In this document: one piece after another, positions 1 to 9,938 of the stretch | Position numbering within the stretch: position 1 is the stretch's first letter | Layout: each line of letters begins with the position of its first letter | From: Zingiber officinale | Taxonomy: Eukaryota > Streptophyta > Magnoliopsida > Zingiberales > Zingiberaceae | Reading direction: 5' to 3' | DNA: 64,000 nucleotides | Assembly (NCBI RefSeq): GCF_018446385.1 | Contig: NW_024589879.1 | Span: 17,000-80,999, forward strand | Position numbers and translations under genes: made by a program | The notes under the pieces: model-generated | The model's database searches: none | Told to the model about the DNA's origin: nothing | What the model saw: only the letters and a program-made list of their open reading frames with translations

Positions 1-139
1 CTGTGAATGTGTCATGTCAAGTTGAACTTTTACCTTGCTTCAGCTCAATTGTGTAAATAATTGTCAATCTCATGGTATAACTTAAGTTAGATTCTATTAC
101 AGAAATTCTAGTTCAAAATTAATTCTAGTTCAAAATTAA

Positions 140-265
140 TGTCAATAGCACTCGTTGCTTTTTCACGTTCGTTTAAAAACAATTGAGTAAAATGCAGCAG
201 AATATAAGTTAAGTAAAAACAATTGCTAACATAGTTTATTTTTACTTGGTTCGGAGTCTACAGCT
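140..265 (-). repeat. Degenerate copia-type LTR fragment
   Basis: This stretch resembles the 5' part (plus-strand reading) of the E3 LTR at about 24840-24950. Both contain 'cgctcgtggctt/cactcgttgctt', 'cacgttc.tttaaaa', 'cgtagcgg/tgcagcag', 'caatgctaac/aattgctaac' and 'tttacttggttcggag'. Similarity stops after the last motif, so only a fragment remains. It could be an old LTR piece or cargo of the CACTA element to its right. Confidence 0.5.
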
Positions 266-599
266 AGCACTCTCGCTTGGTTAATATATATGCTTAGAAC
301 TTGTAAAGACAGGTCAAACATTAATATGCTTGGTTAATATATCCATCTACAACACTCCCGCTTTTTCCTTTAAATATGATTTTCATTTAGCACAGAACTA
401 ATGCCAATTTTTTTATTTTGATGCAGTGTTTAAAGAGCTTGAGTAGAAGTTGGCCCTAAAGAAAACTTGTCAGTTCTATATAAACACACTTACGGTATGA
501 ATTACATGTATATATAACATTGACATATTATTTAGTACGAGATTTACATGTATGAAAGTTTTCATACAAAATTTCTTGATTGCCTACAACCCCAGGTGT

Positions 600-718
600 G
601 CTGATGACAAGTTGAAGAAGATGGCTCTAAGAGTGATAGCTGAAAGCCTTTCAGAAGAAGAGATTGCTGGACTATAAACAATGAATTGCATGCGATGGAC
701 ACCAACAACAGGGGTTAG
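600..718 (+). pseudogene. CDPK exon fragment (calcium-dependent protein kinase), broken
   Basis: From 600 the frame reads ADDKLKKMALRVIAESLS and continues EEEIAGL before a TAA stop at 675-677. This is the highly conserved junction/autoinhibitory segment of plant CDPKs just before EF-hand 1 (usual form NKLKKMALRVIAESLSEEEI). A second frame from 683 reads ELHAMDTNNRG, matching the start of the first EF-hand loop (family form ELFK-MDTDNSG), and ends in TAG at 716. The two pieces are therefore separated by a frameshift, and a stop interrupts the first. A splice-acceptor-like 'cccag' lies directly before the fragment. No kinase domain or further EF-hands are visible nearby, so this is a gene fragment, not a functional kinase. 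It lies less than 300 bp from the CACTA subterminal repeats and may be captured cargo. Confidence 0.75.
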
Positions 719-980
719 TCAATGATGAGGTTTTGTAAAACTTGTGTGTTTGAAAAATTATTGTCATGAAGTTAAGGATAACTTGTATGATACAAATTTA
801 ATTTGTGGATCAATATGTATACATTTTGTTTGTATAATATAAAGTTTTATTTATTTGTTAAATAGTCTTCTTATAAAAATGATTGTGGTTGTGGATATTC
901 AATTATATGTAAATTTTGAGTATTTTTTATAATTTTTGCTATTTAATTAAGAAAAACACTATTTTTTATAAATTTAAAAA
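719..980. other. AT-rich stretch, no gene
   Basis: I see no coding potential. The sequence is AT-rich and lies between the CDPK fragment and the CACTA subterminal repeats; it may be internal sequence of that transposon. Confidence 0.4.
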
Positions 981-1387
981 GACAACGTTTTTAAGTAATA
1001 AAAGACAACGCTTAAAAAATAATGTCTTTGAGACCAACCACAACGCTTTTAAAGCGTTGTCTTTGATATGGGCATTTTTACAACAGCATCTTTAACAACG
1101 CTTTTTAAGAACGAATAGACAACGCTTAAAAAGCGTTGTCTTTGTGACCAACCACAACGCTTTTAAAGCGTTGTCTTTGATATGTGCATTTTTACAACAG
1201 CATCTATAACAACGCTTTTTAAGAACGAAAAGACAACGCTTAAAAAGCGTTGTCTTTGTGACCAACCACAACGCTTTTAAAGCGTTGTCTTTGATATGAC
1301 TTTCTACAACACCATCTACAACATCACTTTTTAAGTACATACGACAACGCCAAAAAAGCGTTGTTGTTTAGCTTTTTTCTTGTAGTG
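981..1387 (-). mobile_element. Right end of a CACTA (Spm/En-like) DNA transposon
   Basis: Read on the minus strand, 1387 down to 1373 begins CACTACAAGAAAAA, the hallmark terminus of plant CACTA elements. Inside it lie several copies of a short palindrome-rich subterminal motif (acaacgcttttaaagcgttgt), as expected for the transposase-binding subterminal region of this superfamily. The end abuts 'acatccaagaag', which in intact E1 LTR copies (7155 onward and 11367 onward) is preceded by 'ccgctgc'. The element therefore inserted into the first E1 LTR, and CACTA elements duplicate 3 bp of target. No matching left terminus is visible, so the other end is outside the window or deleted. No transposase is seen. 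Confidence 0.75.
1032..1370. repeat. Subterminal tandem repeat, 114-bp period, about 3 copies
   Basis: The phrase 'gaccaaccacaacgctttta' begins at 1032, 1146 and 1260, giving an exact 114-bp spacing. Each unit holds two near-perfect palindromes built on AACGCTT/AAGCGTT, with loops of 0-2 bp. These are probable CACTA transposase-binding sites. The long reading frame across them on the minus strand arises from the repeat and is not a gene. Confidence 0.8.
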
Positions 1388-1484
1388 ACATCCAAGAAGA
1401 AACAAGCAACGCCAAGCAACGAAGCGCACCGAGCGAACGCGACGAGCTATTCACCCCCCCCTCTAGCTACTTTTGGTCCTAACA
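1388..1484 (+). repeat. E1 LTR1 remnant (3' end only)
   Basis: These 97 bp match the last part of LTR2 and LTR3 (ccaagaagaaacaagcaac through tttggtcctaaca). The upstream part of the LTR has been displaced or lost where the CACTA end sits. Confidence 0.85.
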
Positions 1485-1486
1485 AG

Positions 1487-1503
1487 TGGTATCAGAGCGA
1501 GGC
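1487..1503 (+). other. E1 primer-binding site
   Basis: TGGTATCAGAGCGAGGC lies 2 bp after the LTR end. TGGTATCAGAGC is complementary to the 3' end of plant initiator tRNA-Met, the usual minus-strand primer of copia elements. Confidence 0.85.
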
Positions 1504-1616
1504 CGCTCTTCACCGGAATCATCGCCGGAAGGGTCAAGCGTAACAAGAAAAGCTAGAGGGTGAAGAAGTTGAAGCAAATTCATCAAAGTCAAAGAATTCA
1601 CAAGCTCAACTTCAAG

Positions 1617-3372
1617 ATGCAATTCCAAGATGGACTTGGATTTGACACGAGGGTGGCTCCACCATACACCTCCACGAGCTTCGATTTTTGGAAATCAAGA
1701 ATCGAAAATTTTCTTATGATGGAGATAGAGCAATGGTTTGCTCTAATGGAAGGCTTCAAGGCTCCAAGAAATTCAAAGGGTAAAGTTCTCAAGAGGAGCA
1801 AGTGGAGCCAAGAGCAAGTCCAAAGGTGCGAGGCTAATAACAAAGTGACCAAGCTTTTGGTCAATCTATTGCCAAGCACCATCCTTTGCAAAATTGGAGA
1901 ATTTGAAGATGCAAAGGATTTATGGAGCAAATTGGCCAAGCTTCATGAAGAGATCCCCTCCACTGTACCGAATCAAGAAGTATCTAAAGAGGGTGACTCT
2001 TTGGAGCAAGACCAAGAGGAGGACTCCGAGGTTGAGAGATGCTCAACCTCCGAAGAAGAGGAAATCCAAGAAGCTTCATCCTCAAGGGAATGCAACGAAG
2101 GGAACAAGGAGGGAGCATACTCCTTGTTTCATATTCAAGATGATGAAGCCTCCACCTCTAGGATTGAGGGGGAGCAATCCTTGGTGACACCGGATCAAGA
2201 AGAAGGAGAAGCTTCTACATCCGGGTCAAGAGAAAAAGAGGAGGAAGAAGCTTCTACCTCCACAAGTCAAGAAAAATCAAATGGAGAAGCTTCTACATCC
2301 AAAACAAGTGCCACCCCTACAAGCAAAGGTATAAATATTTCAATTAATAATAAAAATCATATAATATGTTTTGAGTGTAGGGAAAGTGGGCACTACAAGA
2401 GCAAGTGTCCTAAATTGGCCAAGAAGAAGGGCCAAGTGGCACAAAAGGGCAAGGTGAAGCCCAAGGAGACCATCCCCGAACAAAGAAGAGCAAGGAGCAT
2501 ATTGTGTGCTTTTTTGCCATCAAAAGGGACATTACCCTAGTCAATGTCCCAAGGGGAAGAAGATGATCAAGGCTCAAGGAGGCACCAGTCAAGGGGGAGC
2601 CTCCAAGGTAAAGAAGAAGGTATCTTTTATTGAGCCTACTCCTTTACATTATGGTAAAAAGCATGCTAGGTCAAATTTATATCATTTCAATGCTATTTAC
2701 CATGAACATAGGAAGCATGATAGCATTAAGGAAAAACATGTAGCTCTTCATGCTAAAACTACCACTCTTAGGGCTAGGAATGTAGGTAAAAGTCTAGGCA
2801 AGAACTCTAAGGATTGTAGCTACAAGCCTAGAAACAAAAATGCTCATGAACTAAATGGAAAAACAAAAACTAAGGACTTAGTGATGGAAAATCAAGTCTT
2901 GAGGTCAAGACTTGATAAAATGGAAAAGACCCTAAAAAGGATGGAAAATATCCTATTAGGGCAAAAAGAGCATAACCTAGGTTTAGGGGTACAAAAGCCA
3001 TCCAATGGCCATAGAGGTTTGGGATACAAACCAAAGGCTAAGAAGGATGTGCCCTCTTACCATAGAGTTCCATATAGTTATGGAACAAACCCTAGGTCTA
3101 GTGGTCAAGCCAAAAATACTAGGGAAGTCATCCCTAAGAGTATTTTTGCAATAAATGTGACTAAGGCTTCTAAGAAGTCTAAGAAAGTCACAAACAAGGT
3201 CACAAGGGAGGCTATCCCTAGAGTTGACCTAGAAAGTGTGACCAAGGCCTCCAAGAAGCCAAACAAGGTCACTAGGAAAGTATCTAGGGAAGTTATCCCT
3301 AGTGAATACCTAGAGCATCCAAGGAGCATCAATAGGTGTTGGGTTCCTAGGAGCATCTTCTCTACCCCATAA
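1617..3372 (+). pseudogene. gag: E1 gag, frameshifted, with two zinc knuckles
   Basis: The first part (ATG 1617 to 2540) has a copia-type gag domain (FDFWKSRIENFL, later DLWSKLAKLHE), an acidic Glu/Ser-rich linker and a CCHC knuckle (CFECRESGHYKSKCP). A second knuckle (CHQKGHYPSQCP) is read only in another frame from about 2515, so one or more indels near the T-run at 2510-2518 break the gene. The second part (to TAA at 3372) carries a predicted coiled coil (LVMENQVLRSRLDKMEKTL) and a basic tail with repeated KASKK/VTRKV segments. Gag packages element RNA into virus-like particles. No pol frame follows, so E1 would depend on enzymes from a relative. I chose 1617 as the first in-frame ATG. Confidence 0.75.
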
Positions 3373-5721
3373 ATGGGTTAGAGAGTGTCAACTCCGATTA
3401 GAAGGGTAGTTAACCCAACTTTGAGGAAATTGACACTCAAGGAGCATTTTCAAGGTTTTTGTTAACCTTTGAAAATGAAATGGGACTATTATTTACTCCT
3501 TGAAAGAGTAAAATGTGCCTAGTGGTGAAAAAGTGATTTAATCTTTAAATGGCACATATTGGGAAATTCATAAGAACTACCAAGTTGGGATTTTGGTATG
3601 TTCTTAGAAAATTTAAGGCAATCCGGGCCTTAATATAAAAGTGCTACTCTTGTGGAAAAATGAAATATGCCAACATTTGAGGAATATGCTTAATTTCAAT
3701 TGGCATAAATTAATCAAGGGAATTAGAAATGCCAATTTAGGTTTTGGCATTTTCTTGAAGCACTTTAGGGCAATCTAGGTTTAAGTTGTAAGTTTAGCTA
3801 ATGGTTTAAGGATACTTAGATAGTTAATCTAGGTATATTTTATTTATGCTAAATCTTGCCATGATTGTTTGCCCATCATATGCCATGACATCATGTCTAT
3901 TTTTGCATTCATGACTTATTATGAAAAAGACAAAAATACCATGTCATGACATTCATACATCATGTAGCTATAGGATATCTTTCTTTTGAAAGTTATTTTA
4001 TTTTGATGTATGCCATAACATTATCATGCATTAAGTTTAATTCCTTGTAATTAAGGACAAATGGCATTTAACAACACTTATTAACAAGTGACATCCTTGG
4101 TGGATGTCTAATATATATCTAAAATGCCTAGATAGATATGCATGATCCCTAGATTAGGGCAAAACCAAAATCTACATCTCACAAGACCTATAAGATGACT
4201 TGTATGTGTTTTAGTGCACATTAGATACAAGTGAGATGTTAGGATGATGAACAAAACTCAAGATGTTGATTTAGTGCATTCTTTTGAGTTTTAGGTTCAT
4301 CAAAACACATAGTTATGTGTTTTCCCATCATTGGGAAAGCTAATGTACAAGTCATGTGCATTAAGCCCAAGGAATATGGTGGGATATTGGTTTTGAAAAT
4401 GTTTTCAAAATGATTTTGGAAAAACCTTGGTGAAGGCTATCTTTTGATAGTAATCACCATTGAATAGTTAGACACAAACTTGAAGAAAACACTAAAGTTT
4501 TTGGAAGTTTTCAAGTTTGTGTCAATCTTTGAAAATATGATGTATTTTCATAGAAAACTATTTTTCCTTGATAGTATATGCCCTAACTAATGTCTACACG
4601 AAATTTCATAATTTTTGGATTTTTGTAGAATTTTCTAGGGGTTTCTGAAGTTGACTGAAATGGAATTTCAGCAACTATCAGAGCTCCGATCGATCCATGG
4701 ATCGATTGGAGTTGCTGAATCGATCCATGGATCGATTCAAACGGCAATTCCCGCGAGCGATCAGTCGATCGATCCAGGGTAGTTTGAATCGATCAGTGGA
4801 TCGATTCAGCAAGGTTCAATCGATTGGAACCCAACTCCAATCGATCCAAGTTGCTGATTTTGGCTGGGAAAGCCTGATTTCAGCACTTTGAACCTATTTT
4901 AGTCAATGTAACCTTTCCAAACCCCTAAATATACATTTGTATACATAAGGAGGGTGTTTTCATGTGAAAACAAGGATGGATTGGTTAAGGAAGGCTAAGT
5001 TGAAGTTTAGGTTGAGGTTTGTTTCAAATTTTGAATATTTGAACCTCAAAACTTCTACAATTGGGTTTCCTAAAGGTTTAGGGATTCCAAGTCATTGTTG
5101 GTGCAATGACAGAAGTTACCACCATGTCTTTAGGGGGAGGGACTCTTTAAAGACATGAAAATTATTTTTCATAAACCTTGGAAGGTGGTTAACCTTCTGT
5201 TAAGAGAATGCTCATGGATGAGCAGTTGAACTTGAAATGGGGAGTGGATATCCTCATTATTTCAAGTGGGAACTCAAGGGGGAACTCAAGTGGTTAGAAA
5301 ATGCTCAAGGTTGGGTATTTGTCTACATTGAGGGAGAAGTTAAGGATAAATGAAGGGTATGAGACCTTCATTATTGTGTTGATCACAATGAGTGAGGTTG
5401 TGATCACGATGAGCAACTCTTCAGGGGGAGAGTCTTCAACAGATGAAGTTGTTGAAGTGTGCCCAAAATTGGAGCATAGGTTGATGTGTGTCCAAAGACG
5501 GGTTGATGTGTTTTATGAGTAGGGGGTTGATGTGTGCCAATAGGGGGAGAATGAAAGGAAGTAAGTTAGGTTTTCATTACCTAGAGGGAGTTTGCCCTCT
5601 TAGGGGAGAATGAAAAGCTTAACTTATGTGTTCATTACCTAGTGGCATGAAGAAGAAGGCTATAGGATTAGCCTAACTTACATGTGGGATTGTAAGTGTT
5701 ATTGTGGTATTGTCAAACATC
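3373..5721 (+). other. E1 non-coding internal region, copy 1
   Basis: This is 2.35 kb between the gag stop and the polypurine tract with no pol-like frame. It contains a cluster of palindromic ATCGAT motifs at 4687-4851. The same sequence recurs with small differences at 7586-9924. Confidence 0.7.
4687..4851. repeat. Palindromic ATCGAT cluster 1
   Basis: This stretch is dense in GATCGATCCATGGATCGAT-type palindromes with spacers of about 10-40 bp. Short open frames here read RSIHGSIR or DRSTDRS on either strand; these are by-products of the repeat, not genes. Confidence 0.85.
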
Positions 5722-5735
5722 AAAAAGGGGGAGAT
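5722..5735 (+). other. E1 polypurine tract, copy 1
   Basis: AAAAAGGGGGAGAT lies directly before the LTR start TGTTGGTGC, the expected position of the plus-strand primer. The same tract, in reverse, borders the LTRs of E2, E3 and E4. Confidence 0.85.
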
Positions 5736-5873
5736 TGTTGGTGCAAAATCCCTCAGGTCAAGGTTGACCTGGTTAACCAAGCTGAGTCTTGGTTTGGGTT
5801 TAGATGTTTGACAATAAGATATTGATCGAAGAAGAGTCAAGTAGGTCAAGATTGACCGGATACTTGACTAGGA

Positions 5874-6145
5874 AGTCCTAGTGAGTGAAGCTAGGCAGAT
5901 GGAAAATCCTAGTGAGTGAAGCTAGGTGGAAATCCTGGTGAGTGAAGCCAGGTGAAAGTCCTAGTGAGTGAAGCTAGGCAGAAGGAAGTCCTAGTGAGTG
6001 AAGCTAGGCAGAAGGAAATCCTAGTGAGTGAAGCTAGGTGAAAGTCCTGGTGAGTGAAGCCAGGTGAAAGTCCTAGTGAGTGAAGCTAGGCAGATGGAAA
6101 ACCCTAGTGAGTGAAGCTAGGTGAACGTCCTGGTGAGTGAAGCCA
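5874..6145. repeat. Minisatellite inside LTR2
   Basis: About nine imperfect units of roughly 30 bp are built on 'cctagtgagtgaagctagg' or its variant 'cctggtgagtgaagccagg'. The unit is itself an imperfect palindrome (CCTAG...CTAGG), so RNA could fold into serial hairpins. Confidence 0.9.
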
Positions 6146-6480
6146 GGCAAGGAAGGAAATCCAGATGGATCAAGGATGATCGGACATCTGGTGTTGGGAA
6201 GTCCAAGTAGGTCAAAGGATTGACTGGATACTTGGCAAGGAAGGAAGTCCAGATGGGTCAAGGTTGACCAGACATCTGGTGGAAGTCCAAGTAGGTCAAT
6301 GGAGTGACCGGATACTTGGCACGACGAGTAAAAGTCCAAGTGGGTCAAAGGATTGACCGACACTGTGGGGAGTCCTAGCAGGTCAAGGGAGTGACCGATG
6401 CGAGGCATGATGTACCAACAGTCAAGGTTGACCGGATGTTGGTTAGGAGGATTGGGACTTGGTTTTGGGCAAAATCAAGT

Positions 6481-6741
6481 CCGGATCGATCCGTGGATCG
6501 ATCCAGCCGTTTTTCCAGAGGACAGATCCGCACTGAATCGATCAGATCCACGGATCGATCCGTGGATCGATCAGAGGTCCCATCGATCGTCGATCGATCG
6601 GGACGATGCTTCTTCGCGCGATAGCGCCGGATCGATCCGTGGATCGATCCAGCGCGCTTCTGAGCACGAAGCGCTGGATCGATCCGTGATCGATCCAAAG
6701 CCTCCGATCGATTCGGAACATTCGAATCGATCGGGATCGAC
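6481..6741. repeat. Palindromic ATCGAT cluster 2 (in LTR2)
   Basis: There are repeated GGATCGATCCGTGGATCGATC palindromes plus looser ATCGAT boxes. The position is conserved in LTR3 (10691-10948). Confidence 0.85.
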
Positions 6742-7253
6742 CGTTGTGTCGGGTTTAAAGCCGCAGGCGAGCGTGGTCTTCGGCATCTTTACAAGCTCTT
6801 CTCCGATTCATTCCAGCTCCTCCACAGCTCTCTACAAGCGTGATCGCCATTTCTTGAAGGTTCTTGGAGGCTTTCCAAGTCAAGAGGCGGATCTATTGCA
6901 AGAGGAAGAAGTTAGGGTTAGGGTTTTTACTGCACATCTTGTAAGCTTTTGCTTAACTTGTATTTCCCTTTCTTCTTCTTGTATTGAGAGTGTTGTAGGG
7001 CTTCTCCGCCTTTGGTAGTTACCATAAAGGAGTGTTATTCATAGTGGAGGGTGTGTGCGTTGGTATGGATCCTTGGATTAGTCACCTCTTGTGAGGTGGA
7101 TACCAAGTAAAATCCTAGTGTTAGCGTTTTGTGTTTGTTTCTGTATTTTCCGCTGCACATCCAAGAAGAAACAAGCAACGCCAAGCAACGAAGCGCACCG
7201 AGCGAACGCGACGAGCTATTCACCCCCCCCTCTAGCTACTTTTGGTCCTAACA

Positions 7254-9938
7254 AGAAGGATGTGCCTAGTTATCATAGGGTTCCATATAGTTATGGAACA
7301 AACCCTAGGTTTAGTGGTCAAGTCAAGAATACTAGGGAAGTCATCCCTAAGAGTATTTTTGCAACCAAAGTGACTAAGACTTCTAAGAAGTCTAAGAAAG
7401 TCACTAACAAGGTCACAAGGGAGGCTATCCCTAGGGTTGACCTAGAAAATGTGACCAAGGCTTCTAAGAAGCCCAACAAGGTCACTAGGAAGGTATCTAG
7501 GGAAGTTATCCCTAGTGAGTACCTAGAGCATCCAAGGAGCACCAATAGGTGTTGGGTTCCTAGGAGCATCTTCTCTACCCCATAGATGGGTTAGAGAGTG
7601 TCAACTCCAATTAGAAGGGTAGTTAACCCAACTTTGAGGAAATTGACACTCAAGGAGCATTTTCAAGGTTTTTGTTAACCTTTGAAAATGAAATGGAACT
7701 ATTATTTACTCCTTGAAAGAGTAAAATGTGCCTAGTGGTGAAAATTTGATTTTAATCTTAAAAGGCACATATTGGGAAATTCATAAGAGCTACCAAGTTG
7801 GGATTTTGGTATGTTCTTAGGAAATTTAAGGCAATCCGGGCCTTAACTTTAAAGTGCTACTCTTGTGGAAAAATGAAATATGCCAACATTTGAGGATATG
7901 CTTAATTTCGACTGGCATAAATTAATCAAGGGAATTAGAAATGCCAATTTAGGCTTTGACATTTTCTTGAAGCACTTTAGGGCAATCTAGGTTTAAGTTG
8001 TAAGTTTAGCTAAGGTTTTAAGGATACTTAGATAGTTAATCTAGGTATATTTTATTTATGCTAAATCTTGCCATGATTGTTTGCCCATCATATGTCATGA
8101 CATCATGTCTATTTTTGCGTTCATGTTTTATTATGAAACATCCAAAAATACCATGTCATGACATTCATACATCATGTAGGTATAGGATATTTTCTTTTGA
8201 AAATTATTTCTTTTTGATGAATGTCATAACATTATCATGCATAAAGTTTAATTCCTTGTAATTAAGGACAAAAGGCATTTAACAACACTTATTAACAAGT
8301 GACATCCTAGGTGGGTGCCTAATATCTCCAAAATGCCTAGATAGATATGCATGATCCCTAGATTAGGGCAAAACCAAAATCTACATCTCACAAAGACCTA
8401 TAAGATGACTTGTATGTGTTTTAGTGCACATTAGATACAAGTGAGATGTTAGGATGATGAACAAAACTCAAGATGCTGATTTAGTGCATTCTTTTGAGTT
8501 TTAGTTTCATCAAAACACATAGATATGTGTTTTCCCATCATTGGGAAAGCTAATGTACAAGTCATGTGCATTAAGCCCAAGGAATATGGTGGGATATTGG
8601 TTTGAAAAAGTTTTCAAAATGATTTTGGAAAACCTTGGTGAAGGCTATCTTTTGATAGTAATCACCATTGAATAGTTAGACACAAACTTAAAGAAAACAC
8701 TAAAGTTTTTGCAAGTTTTCAAGTTTGTGTCAATCTTTGAAAATATGATGTATTTTCATAGAAAACTATTTTTTCCTGATAATATATGCCCTAAACAATG
8801 TCTACACGAAATTTCATAATTTTTGGATTTTTGTAGAATTTTCTAGGGGTTTCTGAAGTTGACTGAAATGGAGCTCCGATCGATCCATGGATCGATTAGA
8901 GTGCCTGAATCGATCCGTGGATCGATTCAGAAGGCAATTCCCGCGAGCAGAAGCTCGCTGGATCGATCAGCCGATCGATCCAGGGAGTCTGAATCGATCA
9001 GTGGATCGATTCAGCGAGGTTCAATCGATTGGAACCCAACTCCAATCGATCCAAGTTGCTGATTTTGGCTGGGAAAGCCTGAGTTCAGCACTTTGAACCT
9101 ATTTTTAGTCTAGGTACTCATTCCAAACCCTTAAAATACATTTGTATACATAAAAAGGGTGTTTTCGTGTTGAAAACAAGGATGGAATGGTAAAGGAAGG
9201 CTAAGTTGAAGTTTAGGTTGAGGTTTGTTTCAAATTTTGAACATTTGAACCTCAAAACTTCTAAATCTGGGTTTCCTAAAGGTTTAGGGATTCCAAGTCA
9301 TTGTTGGTGCAATGACAGAAGTTTCCACCATGTCTTTAGGGGGAGGGACTCTTTAAAGACATGAAAATTATTTTTCATGAACCTTGGAAGGTGGTTAACC
9401 TTCTGTTGTGAACTTGCTCAAGGTTGAGCATTTAAACTTGAAATGGGGATAAATGGGGAGTGGATATCCTCATCATTTCAAGTGGCAACTCAAGTGGTTG
9501 AAAATGCTCAAGGTTGGGTATTTGTCAACATTGAGGGAGAAGTTAAGGATAATGAAGGGTATGGGACCTTCGATATTAAGTTGATCACAATGAGTGAAAT
9601 TGTGATCACGATGAGCAACTCTTCAGGGGGAGAGTCTTCAACAAATGGAGTTGTTGAAGTGTGCCCAAAATTGGAGCATAGGTTGATGTGTGTCCAAAGA
9701 CGGGTTGATGTGTTTTATGCGTAGGGGGTTGATGTGTGCCAATAGGGGGAGAATGAAAGGAAGTAAGTTAGGTTTTCATTACCTAGAGGGAGTTTGCCCT
9801 CTTAGGGGGAGAATGAAAAGCTTAATTTATGGGTTCATTACCTAGTGGCATGAAGAAGGAGGCTATAGGATTAGCATAACTTACATGTGGGATTGTAAGG
9901 GTTATTGTGGTATTGTCAAACATCAAAAAGGGGGAGAT
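7254..9938 (+). mobile_element. E1 internal copy 2, 5'-deleted
   Basis: Directly after the LTR2 end the sequence jumps into gag at the point equal to 3043 (aaggatgtgcc). The primer-binding site and about 1.55 kb of gag are therefore missing relative to copy 1. The junction shares 'aag' with both parents, suggesting a microhomology deletion. The gag C-terminal frame ends at 7585 in both copies' shared register. The rest (to polypurine tract 9925-9938) parallels 3373-5735 with small indels. The open frame 7091-7585 crossing the LTR/gag junction is fortuitous. Confidence 0.85.
8876..9053. repeat. Palindromic ATCGAT cluster 3
   Basis: This is the counterpart of cluster 1 in internal copy 2, with the same order of motifs and small indels. 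Confidence 0.85.

Larger units (their letters stand above)
5736..7253 (+). repeat. E1 LTR2 (1518 bp)
   Basis: It starts TGTTGGTGCAAAATCCC after a polypurine tract and ends TTTTGGTCCTAACA. It contains the minisatellite at 5874-6145 and a palindromic ATCGAT cluster at 6481-6741. It is nearly identical in layout to LTR3 (1519 bp). Confidence 0.9.

Noticed and set aside
1092-1340. 82-aa frame on minus in the CACTA end
   Set aside because: It is the 114-bp tandem repeat translated; the peptide repeats itself and has no protein-like features.
5874-6145. CRISPR-like array of about 30-bp units
   Set aside because: Units are contiguous without unique spacers and lie inside a retroelement LTR of a plant genome.
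6375-6786. Several Arg/Ser/Asp-rich frames (SIHGSIR, DRSTDRS) on both strands
   Set aside because: They arise from ATCGAT palindromes, which are open in many frames; equal quality on both strands shows they are not genes.
7091-7585. 164-aa frame crossing LTR2 into gag
   Set aside because: A chance fusion of LTR end and deleted gag created by the copy-2 junction.
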